Notes under the pieces: model-generated
What the model saw: the letters and a program-made list of their open reading frames with translations, nothing else
Database searches by the model: none
Told to the model about the DNA's origin: nothing
Program-made: the position numbers and the translations under genes
Assembly: GCA_029851945.1 (NCBI GenBank)
Contig: JARKUZ010000024.1
Span: 14,497-78,496 of the forward strand
DNA from: Terrisporobacter sp.
GTDB lineage: Bacteria; Bacillota_A; Clostridia; Peptostreptococcales; Peptostreptococcaceae
Length of the DNA stretch: 64,000 nucleotides
Direction: 5' to 3'
Shown: positions 16,698-25,593 of the stretch, piece by piece
Layout of the letters: every line of letters starts with the position of its first letter
Numbering within the stretch: position 1 is the first letter of the stretch

Positions 16698-18020
16698 TTA
16701 GTTATTATTATTTAATTTTCTATATTCATAAAAGCCTAAAATATCAGCCAATGCCCATCCTATAGGTATGGAAAACCAAATTCCCCTAGGACCTAAAGAT
16801 GTGCTTGAAAGTAAAAAGGCTAAAGTTACTCTAGTTCCTAAAGATACTACAGTTAAAATTATTGACATATTAAGATTTCCAATCCCCCTATAAAGGCCAT
16901 AAAACATAAATAAAAATCCTATTAAGACATAGAAAACTGCCACTACAGATATATACTCTACACCTAAAGATATAACTTCTATATTATTTTTATTTATAAA
17001 AAGTAACATAATATTTTCTGAAAATAATAAAATCAAAGAAGATACTATAATACAAAAAATAATAATAGTTTTTATTGCACTTTTTATGCCTTCTAATATT
17101 CTTTCATCTTTTTCAGCACCTTTATTTTGTGCCACATAAGTAGAAAATGCATTGCCAAAATCTTGTACAGGCATATAAGCAAAAGAATCTACCTTTACCC
17201 CTGCTGCAAAAGCCGCCATAACTGTAGCTCCAAAAGTATTTACTAATCCTTGTACAATTAATATTCCAAAATTCATTATGGATTGCTGAAGTGATGTTAA
17301 AATAGAATATTTAGCAACTAATTTAAAATTCTCTTTTTTTATTTTTATGTCTTTAATATTAAATCTTAAAAAAGATAAATTTTTATAAACATATATCATA
17401 GCTAAAATAGCAGAAACTCCTTGAGCTATAATTGTAGCTAATGCCACTCCTTTTACTCCTAAATCAAAATTTATTACAAATAATAAGTCTAGTACCACAT
17501 TTATTATGGAAGCTATAATCAAGAAATATAAAGGTCTTTTAGAATCTCCCACTGACCTAAGTAAGGCTGTTGCTAAATTGTATATAAATGTGAAAATCAA
17601 TCCATAAAGAATAATGATTAAATAACTTTTACAGTATAATAATAGCTCTTGTGGCATTTTAAATAATCTAAGTATTAAGTCTATTCCTATGATTGATATA
17701 AGCATTAATATAATAGTTACTATCCCAATAAAAATAATTGAAGTAATTGTACTTTCTTTAAACTTTTCAAATTCTCTAGCTCCGTAATACTGAGCTAATA
17801 TAATACCTGCTCCCATAGCTAGACCAATTATTATTGAAGTTATAAATACTATTATTGAAAATGATGATCCTACAGCTGCTAGGGCATCTGCTCCTATGAA
17901 TTTTCCAACAACTATGGTGTCCACCAAATTATATACTTGTTGAAATATATTCCCTAAAATCATGGGAAAGGCAAACCTAAGTATTAATTTACTAGGATTC
18001 CCCTGTGTCATATCTAACAT
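16698..18020 (-). CDS. MATE family efflux transporter
   Basis: Twelve-helix exporter of 440 residues. It begins MLDMTQGNPSKLILRFAFPMILGNIFQQ, the classical start of the NorM/DinF-like branch (TxGxPxKxIxxFxxPxxxGxxxQxxY), and then reads YNLVDTIVVGKFIGADALAAVG, the family signature in helix 2. A matching second-half repeat is present near residue 240 (ILTSLQQSIMNFGILIVQGLVNTFGA). Members expel cationic drugs or metabolites using sodium or proton gradients. It is transcribed alone. The substrate is unknown and nothing nearby indicates it. Confidence 0.93.
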   Translation of the reverse strand: MLDMTQGNPSKLILRFAFPMILGNIFQQVYNLVDTIVVGKFIGADALAAVGSSFSIIVFITSIIIGLAMGAGIILAQYYGAREFEKFKESTITSIIFIGIVTIILMLISIIGIDLILRLFKMPQELLLYCKSYLIIILYGLIFTFIYNLATALLRSVGDSKRPLYFLIIASIINVVLDLLFVINFDLGVKGVALATIIAQGVSAILAMIYVYKNLSFLRFNIKDIKIKKENFKLVAKYSILTSLQQSIMNFGILIVQGLVNTFGATVMAAFAAGVKVDSFAYMPVQDFGNAFSTYVAQNKGAEKDERILEGIKSAIKTIIIFCIIVSSLILLFSENIMLLFINKNNIEVISLGVEYISVVAVFYVLIGFLFMFYGLYRGIGNLNMSIILTVVSLGTRVTLAFLLSSTSLGPRGIWFSIPIGWALADILGFYEYRKLNNNN

Positions 18021-18340
18021 ATTTTATCTCCCTTTTATATGTATATTTTTATTATTGTATCTAATAAGATTATAATATTGGATAAGTAGTAATAGTAATA
18101 AAATATAAAAATTACTTTTATCTGAATAAAGTTTTATGAAATGTTTCAAGTATATAAATTATTTTAACTGAATTTAATAGATATCACATCTCATCAGTTT
18201 AAATTTTGTATTTTCTTTTTAAAATTAGAAATAATAAAAGTTGTTATAAAATTTACTATAAAATATTTATAATTCTTTTGACATAAGGTATTATGTTAAG
18301 GTGAATATTATATGAAAGAAAAACTTATAGGAGGAAAATT
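18021..18340. other. Divergent intergenic region
   Basis: This 320-base AT-rich region separates two divergent genes. A TTGACA at 18278-18283 is a good -35 for the rightward gene, but no well-placed -10 follows (the best, TATTAT at 18306, is 22 bases away), so the promoter is uncertain. AGGAGGA just before 18341 is the ribosome site. Nothing else was recognised. Confidence 0.4.
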
Positions 18341-18967
18341 ATGAACTTTATAACAAAAGAAGAGTTAGAAAAGAAAGATTTAGTATCTAGATTTTCTGTA
18401 GTAAATGGAAGTTTAGTATTAGAAGATAACCCTACATACAAATCTACTTTTGAGATTGGAGATATTGTAGCTCATAAAAATAATCTACAAAACATCGGTA
18501 TTGTATCTTTTTTAGAGGATGAAGAATTAAGTATAAAATGGAGTGATAATACTGAGTCTATAGAGACACCTTATAATTTAATTGTCGTGCCTCCTACTGT
18601 TGGATTAGAGTTATTAAAAGGTAGTAATATTTTAGAATTATGGGAAAATTTATCTAATGGTAAAAGTGATAGCCTTGATTTAAAATGTATTTATTTAGGA
18701 GATATAGTGATAAATGAAGTGCCTTTTATTAGAGCTTATAAAAATACTGATACCATAGTGGATAAAAAATTCAAAAGAATATTTACACTTTATAGAAAAT
18801 TTGGTACTACTCAAATATTTAGAACCAATTTATATACTATCTGTGATAATAAAATAGGATTAGATACATCTAGATATGTATATTATTTATTAGAAAACAA
18901 TGTAGTTTATTATTTAGGTATAGATTTAAACAAAGAAGATTTAGGTATTTATTTATTTAATAGATAG
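18341..18967 (+). CDS. Hypothetical protein, 208 residues
   Basis: I do not recognise this protein. It is cytoplasmic by appearance, with no signal peptide or membrane helix, rich in beta-prone segments and acidic. The part FEIGDIVAHKNNLQNIGIVSFLEDEELSIKWSDN (residues about 44-78, here a single continuous stretch) reads like a small SH3/KOW-type barrel, with the G-D-x-V and G-x-V turns common in such folds. The C-terminal half has FKRIFTLYRKFGTTQIFRTN and ends in short strands. A strong ribosome site AGGAGG precedes the ATG and a strong terminator follows, so it is very likely expressed as a single gene. Confidence 0.75.
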   Translation: MNFITKEELEKKDLVSRFSVVNGSLVLEDNPTYKSTFEIGDIVAHKNNLQNIGIVSFLEDEELSIKWSDNTESIETPYNLIVVPPTVGLELLKGSNILELWENLSNGKSDSLDLKCIYLGDIVINEVPFIRAYKNTDTIVDKKFKRIFTLYRKFGTTQIFRTNLYTICDNKIGLDTSRYVYYLLENNVVYYLGIDLNKEDLGIYLFNR

Positions 18968-18981
18968 AACTTGTATATTTA

Positions 18982-19036
18982 AAAAAGCTCCTTTTGACTA
19001 TGATTGTATTTTATCATTGCCATAAAGGAGCTTTTT
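18982..19036. terminator. Bidirectional intrinsic terminator
   Basis: AAAAAGCTCCTTT (18982-18994) pairs with AAAGGAGCTTTTT (19024-19036). The gene at 18341 and the alcohol dehydrogenase gene converge on it. Confidence 0.88.
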
Positions 19037-19101
19037 ATTATCTTAAAATCACAAATTATTTTATATTATCTTATTTTTTATTTCGTATTATTTATTAAAA
19101 T

Positions 19102-20280
19102 TTACTTAGCTAATTTATATATAGCAAGTACATCTTCCCATCCTAATTTTCTTAGTCCACCAAGTTTAAATTCTTTTCCATCATTAAAATTAGTAGCTTT
19201 TTTAGCCATTATTTCTAAATTGCTATCATCTATACCTAATTCTTTTAAAGTTACAGGAAGTCCCATTTTTACAAAAAATTCTTTAAGTCTATTTATTCCT
19301 TCTAATGCTATACTTTCCTCATCTCTAAAGCTTCCTTCCACACTCATAACATTTACTGCAAATTGTACAAACATTGGTAAATTAGATTTATAAACGTATT
19401 TCATCCATGCAATAGTTACTACAGAAAGACCAGATCCATGAGCAACATCATATATGGCACTTAATTCATGTTCTATTTTATGAGATGCCCAATCTTGCTC
19501 TCTTCCAAGTCCTAATAATCCATTATGAGCTATATTACCAGCAAAAGCAATTTCTGCCCATGCATTATAGTTTTTATTATCTTTTTTTAATATAAGACCA
19601 TTCTTCATAATAGTTTTCAATGTAGCTTCACATAATCCATCAGTCAAATCAGTATGTAATGTATTAGTAAAATATCTTTCCATTATATGACTCATCATAT
19701 CGCAAACACCGTTAGCAATTTGATTTTCTGGTAGACTATAATAAATTTCAGGATTTATGATGCTAAATTCTGGTCTAAGTAATTCTGCACCACAAGATAA
19801 TTTAAGTTGTTTTTCTTCATTTGTAATAACAGTTCCTGTACTTGATTCACTTCCTGCAGCTGGTATAGTAAGTATAGTTGCTATTGGCAGAGCTCTTTTA
19901 ATTTCTATACCTTTTTCAAAAAAGTCCCAAACGTCACCTTCATAATTTACGCCTATGGCTATAGCTTTGGAAGAATCTATTACACTTCCTCCACCTACAG
20001 CTAATATAAAATCAACATTCTCTTCTTTGCAAAGTTTGATTCCTTCACGTACAAGAGATAGTCTAGGATTTGGCTTCACTCCAGAAAGTTCTACGAATTC
20101 AATTCCATTTGACTTTAGTGACTCTATTACATCATTATAGACTCCATTATTTTTTATACTTTCACCTCCAAAGTGTAAAAGTACCTTTTTTACATTACCT
20201 TTAAGATGTTTTCCAACCTCTTTATGTGTATCTTTACCAAAAATGATTCTTGTTTTGTTATAATAATTAAAATTTAACAT
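19102..20280 (-). CDS. Iron-containing alcohol dehydrogenase (butanol dehydrogenase/YqhD type)
   Basis: Group III alcohol dehydrogenase of 392 residues from the chosen start. It opens MLNFNYYNKTRIIFGKD, typical of BDH/YqhD enzymes, and has the nucleotide-binding GGGSVIDSSKAIA near residue 98. Metal-binding residues lie in GVCDMMSHIMERYF (Asp, His) and in GREQDWASHKIEHELSAIYDVAHGSGLS (two His). These enzymes reduce aldehydes such as butanal, using NADPH or NADH. The reading frame extends upstream by 16 codons to 20328, but GGAGGA sits eight bases before the ATG at 20280. The gene stands alone, so its pathway is not indicated by context. Confidence 0.93.
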   Translation of the reverse strand: MLNFNYYNKTRIIFGKDTHKEVGKHLKGNVKKVLLHFGGESIKNNGVYNDVIESLKSNGIEFVELSGVKPNPRLSLVREGIKLCKEENVDFILAVGGGSVIDSSKAIAIGVNYEGDVWDFFEKGIEIKRALPIATILTIPAAGSESSTGTVITNEEKQLKLSCGAELLRPEFSIINPEIYYSLPENQIANGVCDMMSHIMERYFTNTLHTDLTDGLCEATLKTIMKNGLILKKDNKNYNAWAEIAFAGNIAHNGLLGLGREQDWASHKIEHELSAIYDVAHGSGLSVVTIAWMKYVYKSNLPMFVQFAVNVMSVEGSFRDEESIALEGINRLKEFFVKMGLPVTLKELGIDDSNLEIMAKKATNFNDGKEFKLGGLRKLGWEDVLAIYKLAK

Positions 20281-20685
20281 AATTGTGTCCTCCATTAGTT
20301 GATATATATACATATAAATTGTATTCATTCATATTTTCTAATGTAATAGCCTACCCGTCAATAATATTCTAATTTTTGTATGGATTTGCTTTATAAAATA
20401 TATAAAAATATTATATAAAAATTTTTATATTAGAGTATCATAAAACATAAAAATGCATAATATTTAATAAGCTACAATTTATTTATAAGTGGTGGATATT
20501 TATTTGATATAAAATTCAACCATAGAGGCTATTTTGCTAACCTGAAAGTAATTACTGTAAAAAACTTTTTTCTTTAAAGCTACTTTCTTAAATAAATAAA
20601 TTGTAGTTTTCTTTTTTATTAAAAAGAGTATATTAATTTAAACTGTACCTAGTTTAATATTTAATATACTCCTTTTGTTATCTTA
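20281..20685. other. Intergenic region upstream of the alcohol dehydrogenase gene
   Basis: About 400 bases with no gene. It contains the ribosome site of the dehydrogenase at the left edge, an unremarkable AT-rich middle, and the terminator of the bceB-like gene at 20621-20674. Confidence 0.5.
20621..20674 (-). terminator. Intrinsic terminator after the bce-like operon
   Basis: AGTATATTAA near 20627 pairs with TTAATATACT (20661-20670), and the stem is extended by AGTTTAATAT against ATTTAAACT around a short GTACCT centre. A residues to the left provide the T tract on the minus strand, just past the BceB-like stop. Confidence 0.75.
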
Positions 20686-22716
20686 TTATTTATTTACAAT
20701 TCTCTTATATCCTCTGTAAGTTCCATAGAAATAAACTGCATAAACTATACATATAATTCCTATAGAGACTATGTTATTGCCCAAAGTATCATATTCTCCA
20801 AATATCTTTACAACATCATTAGCCACCTGTATTCCAAATATACTATGAACTAATGCTAAAATTATAGGAAGAGCAAAATATAATAATACTTGAACAAAAA
20901 TTGATCTATTTATCATAGTTGAACTTACACCTAGTTTTCTTAAAACCTCATATCTACTAATACTTTCTGTTGCTCCTGATAATTGACTAAGTCCAAGAAC
21001 TGCTGCACTTGCTATTAAGAAGATTATACCTATATATAAGCCAACATAAAGATACATACTAGATGAAGCCATATTTCCCTCTAATGCTATTATTCTCGTC
21101 ATGACGCTTATTTTTTCTTCATTAACTTTATTATTACCCTTATATTTCTCTATACCATTCATAATAGCATCTACTGCTTTTATTTCAGTTTCCTCCTTAT
21201 CTCCTATATAATTTAAACTTAAACATCTTTTTAATAAATCATATCCCTCTACATATTTATCTTCAACTACTAAAGTTATAAAATTACCACTAATAAGAGT
21301 GTCCTCTATTGAATGAAAAGCATATGTGTCACGAACTTTAAAGTCTTCTTTCCCAATCTTCATTGTATGATTTTTGTTTACATATTCTTTTATTGGCTTT
21401 TCAATTGTGGACATATCTGTAAAAAGAAATACTTCTTTATCTTTTAAATCTACTGGTTCCTTATTTTGCATTTTTACTAATTTATTGTAATCTGATAATT
21501 TTACAATAGGTACATTAAAATCTCTCATATTTTTTATTTGTTTAGATAAAAAATCATCTGAAGTATTTTTAAACATCTCAGTAAATTTTACTGGAGATTC
21601 ATATATATTATAATCTAAATATTCTTTTGCATAATCTTTTACATCAAAACCTATATCTTTAACCTCTTCGCTTATTTTAAGTTGAGAACTTTTAAAATCA
21701 TTTGGTTTTTCATAAGTTTCAACCATAGTCATATCATAAGGTGATAAAAACTCTGCTGTATTTTCCATAGCATTTTTTATTCCTATAGATGCTGAATACA
21801 TTCCTATGGAAATAAATAGCATTAAACAAATTACACTCATGGAAATATAGTTTGTGTTTATTTTGCTATTTAACTGTCTTAGAGTAAAAGTATTAAGATT
21901 TTTTAAATAATGTTTTTTACTACTTTGTATTATTTTTATTAAAAAGCCTGCTAAAGCTCTAAAAAATAATAATGTTCCTACTATACCTAATATTATAGAT
22001 ATTTTAAATTTATTGTTAGTTATATCTACTAATCCATTTTCTAAAATTAATTTATAAGCCACACCTAAACTAATCACTGAAATAATAAATAATGTCGCAG
22101 ATAATATTAAGTTTGTTCCCTTTAATTTTTCATTATCTCTTTCACTATTTATAAGTTTTATCAATTTACATCTTGATACTAAGATAAAGTTTAGTATCAT
22201 AGTTATAAAATACATAATACTAAAGTAGAACATAGTTTTTATACAAGCATCTTTTGAAAATACAAATTTATATTCAGTCATATCTACAGCAAAAAGCTTA
22301 GCTGTAATTCCTGCTAATCCCTGTGATAAAAACACTCCTACAAATATTCCTACTATAAGTGATAATACTCCTACTATTATAGTTTCGTAAAATAACATAA
22401 AAGCTATTTTACTTCTACTAATACCTAAAGTCATATATATTCCAAACTCTTTATTTCTCTTTTTTATTAAAAAATTATTTGCATAAATTATTAAAAATCC
22501 AAGTACGAAGGATACAAATACTGATACCATAGATATTACTGTGTTTAATGCCTCTATAAAAGTTTTCTGTGTATCTGATAAATCCATCATTATAGTTTGA
22601 GATTCTATAGAATTAAAAATATAAAATATACATACACCTAATGCTAATGTGAAAAAATATATACTATAATCTTTTATACTTCTTTGTACATTTCTTTTTG
22701 ATAACTTAAATAACAT
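20686..22716 (-). CDS. BceB-type ABC transporter permease (FtsX domains)
   Basis: Membrane subunit of a peptide-antibiotic sensing and detoxifying transporter, about 676 residues. It has ten predicted helices: one plus three in the N half, a large extracellular loop of about 200 residues (about 310-525) and helices at the C terminus. FtsX signatures include FIEALNTVISMVSVFVSF near the start and SISRYEVLRKLGVSSTMINRSI near residue 590. The large loop is the site of contact with bacitracin-, lantibiotic- or defensin-bound lipid II complexes in studied relatives. Start is taken as the ATG at 22716, since the GGAGGTG before it overlaps the ATPase gene end; an in-frame ATG six codons earlier has no such site. 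Confidence 0.92.
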   Translation of the reverse strand: MLFKLSKRNVQRSIKDYSIYFFTLALGVCIFYIFNSIESQTIMMDLSDTQKTFIEALNTVISMVSVFVSFVLGFLIIYANNFLIKKRNKEFGIYMTLGISRSKIAFMLFYETIIVGVLSLIVGIFVGVFLSQGLAGITAKLFAVDMTEYKFVFSKDACIKTMFYFSIMYFITMILNFILVSRCKLIKLINSERDNEKLKGTNLILSATLFIISVISLGVAYKLILENGLVDITNNKFKISIILGIVGTLLFFRALAGFLIKIIQSSKKHYLKNLNTFTLRQLNSKINTNYISMSVICLMLFISIGMYSASIGIKNAMENTAEFLSPYDMTMVETYEKPNDFKSSQLKISEEVKDIGFDVKDYAKEYLDYNIYESPVKFTEMFKNTSDDFLSKQIKNMRDFNVPIVKLSDYNKLVKMQNKEPVDLKDKEVFLFTDMSTIEKPIKEYVNKNHTMKIGKEDFKVRDTYAFHSIEDTLISGNFITLVVEDKYVEGYDLLKRCLSLNYIGDKEETEIKAVDAIMNGIEKYKGNNKVNEEKISVMTRIIALEGNMASSSMYLYVGLYIGIIFLIASAAVLGLSQLSGATESISRYEVLRKLGVSSTMINRSIFVQVLLYFALPIILALVHSIFGIQVANDVVKIFGEYDTLGNNIVSIGIICIVYAVYFYGTYRGYKRIVNK

Positions 22717-23473
22717 TGCTAGTGTCACCTCCAAGAAGTGTAACTACTTCTATAATCCTTTTGAAGAATTCTTTTCTATCATCATTTCCTCTTATTAATT
22801 CGTTGAATATTTTTCCATCTTTTATAAACAAAATTCTCTTACAATAACTAGCTGTAAAAGCATCATGAGTTACCATCATTATTGTTGAATTCAGACTTTT
22901 ATTTAAATTATCTAAATTTTCAAGTAATACTCTTGCTGATTTCGAATCAAGAGATCCTGTTGGTTCATCTGCTAAAATTAAAGATGGATTAGTTATTATA
23001 GCCCTTGCACATGCTACTCTTTGTTTTTGTCCACCTGAGATTTCATAAGGGAATTTGTTTAATATATCCGAAATATTTAATTTATTTGCTACTAATTTTA
23101 CTTTAGCATCAATTTTTGAACCATTCTCTCCTATTACCGATAAAGCTAAAGATATGTTTTCATATGCTGTTAAAGTATCTAATAAATTAAATTCTTGAAA
23201 TATAAATCCTAAATGTTCTCTTCTAAATTTTTCTACGTTTTTTCTTGACAAAGCAGTTATATCTTTATTTTCTATTAATATAGTTCCTGTGGTTGCTTTA
23301 TCTATTGTAGCTATACAATTTAAAAGTGTAGTTTTTCCACTACCACTAGGACCCATAATCCCTATAAATTCTCCTTCTTCCACTTCGAAAGAAATATTAT
23401 TAATTGCTTTTGTCAGGTTTCTTTTATTACCATAATATTTTTCTAAGTTTTTAACTTGTAAAACTGTATTCAT
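22706..23473 (-). CDS. BceA-type ABC transporter ATPase
   Basis: Cytoplasmic ATPase of 255 residues of the MacB/LolD/BceA branch. Walker [13 protein letters not shown] is near residue 40, the signature [14 protein letters not shown] near 143, Walker [14 protein letters not shown] near 164 and the H-loop MVTHD near 200. It forms a complex with the adjacent FtsX-type permease and powers removal of the antibiotic from its lipid target. A longer frame to 23494 exists, but GGAGGT precedes the ATG at 23473. It overlaps the permease gene by 11 bases, so the two are coupled. Confidence 0.93.
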   Translation of the reverse strand: MNTVLQVKNLEKYYGNKRNLTKAINNISFEVEEGEFIGIMGPSGSGKTTLLNCIATIDKATTGTILIENKDITALSRKNVEKFRREHLGFIFQEFNLLDTLTAYENISLALSVIGENGSKIDAKVKLVANKLNISDILNKFPYEISGGQKQRVACARAIITNPSLILADEPTGSLDSKSARVLLENLDNLNKSLNSTIMMVTHDAFTASYCKRILFIKDGKIFNELIRGNDDRKEFFKRIIEVVTLLGGDTSNVI

Positions 23474-23576
23474 TGTTTTTACCTCCATAACCAATTTATA
23501 CTTATATTTTATAAGCCTTAGAGGTTTTCATTAATAACATAACCTTACCGTAATCTTACAAAAATGTAAGTTTATA

Positions 23577-24614
23577 TTATATTTGTGTCATACTCCCCTT
23601 AGGAAATATTATTTTTACTGTGGTTTCTTCATTAACCTTCGAATTTATCTCCAGTCCTAAATACATCTTATCTGCTAGTTTTTTAGATATATAAAGTCCC
23701 ATACCTGTTGATTTTTTAAACTTCCTTCCATTAATTCCAGTAAATCCTTTATTGAAAACTTTTTTCAAATCTTTTTCATCTATGCCAATTCCATTATCTT
23801 TTACATAAAGCTCTACGCAGTTATTATTTACCTCAGTATATATAGTAATTTTGCCAAATTCATTTTTTAATTTTTCATTTATATTTTCATTACTTATATA
23901 CTTTATAGAATTTGTTATTATTTGATTTAAGACAAATTCCATCCATTTTTTATCACAGTAAACATTACTATGAAAATCTTGCAAATCTATAACTATATTA
24001 TTTTCTCTTATAAGCTTCTTATTTCTTCTTATTGTATCACTTATACATTTTCTCAAATCTGTTTCTTTTATTATGTAATCTTGTTCTACTTCATTACTTT
24101 TAGAATAATAAATAGCTTGTTCTATAAAATTTTCTATTTTTTCTATCTCTTCTAAAACACTTAATGTATGTTCATTTTTATTATTTTCTATTATTAGTTT
24201 ACTAGCCGCTATAGGTATTTTTATTTCATGTATCCATAAATCAAGGTATTCTTTATATTCTTCTTGATTAAATTTATATAAATTAACTTCTTCATTCATT
24301 GCTTTATCAGTGACACTTAAGACATCATATAAAATTTTTCCTTCTAAAAAAGAAGGTTTTTCTATTACTACTGGCAATAGATATTTTTTATCAAGTTCTG
24401 TTAAAGATGTTTTTATTTTAGTATAATAAGAATTTTTTCTGACATAGTCATATACAAATTCCATAATAGTTAAAACTATCCATAAAACTATGACAAAGTT
24501 TATAGTTATATTTTGAACTTTAAATAAATTCGAAATATACACTACAAAAACAAGAAATATAAGTCTTAAAATTATAGATAAACTCTTGTCTTTTATATAA
24601 TCTTTTATTTTCAT
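23577..24614 (-). CDS. BceS-type intramembrane-sensing histidine kinase
   Basis: Sensor kinase of 345 residues. Two N-terminal helices (about 12-31 and 37-58) are joined by only a few extracytoplasmic residues, so it has no sensory domain of its own and must be activated through the BceAB-type transporter, as in Bacillus bacitracin and lantibiotic modules. The phosphoacceptor is His129 in LWIHEIKIPIAA. ATP-binding boxes follow: N box in FVLNQIITNSIKY, G1 in VKDNGIGI, G2 in GMGLYISKK. It follows the response regulator gene by two bases and precedes the ATPase gene by about 100 bases, which probably contain the regulated promoter of the transporter pair. Confidence 0.92.
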   Translation of the reverse strand: MKIKDYIKDKSLSIILRLIFLVFVVYISNLFKVQNITINFVIVLWIVLTIMEFVYDYVRKNSYYTKIKTSLTELDKKYLLPVVIEKPSFLEGKILYDVLSVTDKAMNEEVNLYKFNQEEYKEYLDLWIHEIKIPIAASKLIIENNKNEHTLSVLEEIEKIENFIEQAIYYSKSNEVEQDYIIKETDLRKCISDTIRRNKKLIRENNIVIDLQDFHSNVYCDKKWMEFVLNQIITNSIKYISNENINEKLKNEFGKITIYTEVNNNCVELYVKDNGIGIDEKDLKKVFNKGFTGINGRKFKKSTGMGLYISKKLADKMYLGLEINSKVNEETTVKIIFPKGSMTQI

Positions 24615-24616
24615 AA

Positions 24617-25285
24617 TTATGGCATTATATAGCCTCTTCCCCTCCTAGTTTCTATATATGCTTCACATCTAATTTCTTCTAATTTTTTTCTAAGTCTATT
24701 TATGTTTACAGTGAGTGTATTATCGTCCACAAATAGATCCAAGTCCCATAAATAGTCCATTAAATCTCCTCTTGATACTATTTTCCCTTTATTTTTCATT
24801 AGACAATTTAATATTCTAAATTCATTTTTAGTCAGCTGTATTTCTTTACTTTCAAATATAGCGCTATTTTTAGATATATCTAATTCTAATCCTTTATATA
24901 TAATTCTATCTGTATTTTGTTTTTCATAAGCTCTTTTTAAAAGTGAATTTATTCGTGCCAATAATATTTGCGTGTTATATGGTTTTGTGATAAAATCGTC
25001 TGCTCCCAAATTCATACTCATAAGCTCGTCCATTTCTGTATCCCTACTAGTTACTACAATTATTGGTACATTAGATTTTTTTCTTATTTCTCTACATATG
25101 TAATATCCATCATATATTGGCAAATTTATATCTAATAATACTAAATGTGCATTTTCTTTTAAGATGTCTTCTATTATGTTTTCAAATTTTGATAAGCAAA
25201 TTACTTCATAATTGTAATTAACTAAGAAATTTTTAAGTTCTACTCTTATCTTTTCTTCATCTTCTATTATAAGAATTTTTTTCAT
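24617..25285 (-). CDS. BceR-type response regulator (OmpR family)
   Basis: DNA-binding response regulator of 222 residues. The receiver domain (1-115) has the acidic pair Glu9/Asp10, the phosphorylated Asp52 in LVLLDINLP, the switch threonine in VTSRD and Lys101 in FITKPYN. A winged-helix output domain (about 128-222) ends with TRRGRGYIM. It is phosphorylated by the kinase next to it and should activate the transporter genes, making the four genes R-S-A-B a complete peptide-antibiotic resistance module. Its own promoter lies in the gap to the left of the GC-rich repeat at 25362. Confidence 0.93.
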   Translation of the reverse strand: MKKILIIEDEEKIRVELKNFLVNYNYEVICLSKFENIIEDILKENAHLVLLDINLPIYDGYYICREIRKKSNVPIIVVTSRDTEMDELMSMNLGADDFITKPYNTQILLARINSLLKRAYEKQNTDRIIYKGLELDISKNSAIFESKEIQLTKNEFRILNCLMKNKGKIVSRGDLMDYLWDLDLFVDDNTLTVNINRLRKKLEEIRCEAYIETRRGRGYIMP

Positions 25286-25591
25286 AAATTTTATTACCTC
25301 CTTATGAGTATAATTATAAACTATTTCATTTTTAAACTCTTGATTATCCTTTCTTAAAATAAAAATTCGCTTCGCTTAAGCCACTATGTGGGCGCTCCAC
25401 TTCATGTCGCCAACGATATCGTGTCGTCGAATCATTTTGTTAACACTTCAGTCAACTCCGTTGCTCAAAATTTACTTTTTTACAACTTCTCAAATGTACT
25501 GATAATGCTTTAATCTATGAGTTTTCCACAGTTGCAAACTAAATATAATTTCCTTATATGTAAAAAAGGTAAACTTCTATAAGTTTACCTT
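25286..25591. other. Intergenic region with GC-rich repeat and terminator
   Basis: Between the histidine kinase end and the response-regulator start there are about 300 bases. They hold the ribosome site and presumed promoter of the response regulator on the right strand end, the GC-rich repeat (25362-25470), and the terminator of the kinase gene at 25564-25593. No gene is seen. Confidence 0.6.
25362..25470. repeat. GC-rich dispersed repeat element, copy 1
   Basis: This 109-bp patch has much more G and C than the surrounding DNA. It begins AAAATTCGCTTCGCTTAAGC, contains a CCAC-to-GTGG hairpin core, GGGCGCTCCACTTCATGTCG, and ends CCGTTGCTCAAAATTT. A second copy with internal tandem duplication lies at 39903-40047. 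The 32-base stretch from CTTAAGCC to TTCATGT is shared with two differences. It lies in a non-coding gap and no open frame of note spans it. Confidence 0.8.
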
Positions 25592-25593
25592 TT
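25564..25593. terminator. Intrinsic terminator overlapping the kinase stop codon
   Basis: AAAAGGTAAACTT pairs perfectly with AAGTTTACCTTTT over a CTAT loop, flanked by A and T runs. The stop codon of the PAS kinase gene lies within its right arm. Confidence 0.9.

Noticed and set aside
20480..20580. Plus-strand stretch in the gap after the alcohol dehydrogenase that translates to a short plausible peptide (SGGYLFDIKFNHRGYF)
   Set aside because: No start codon or ribosome site, about 30 codons only, and no continuation.
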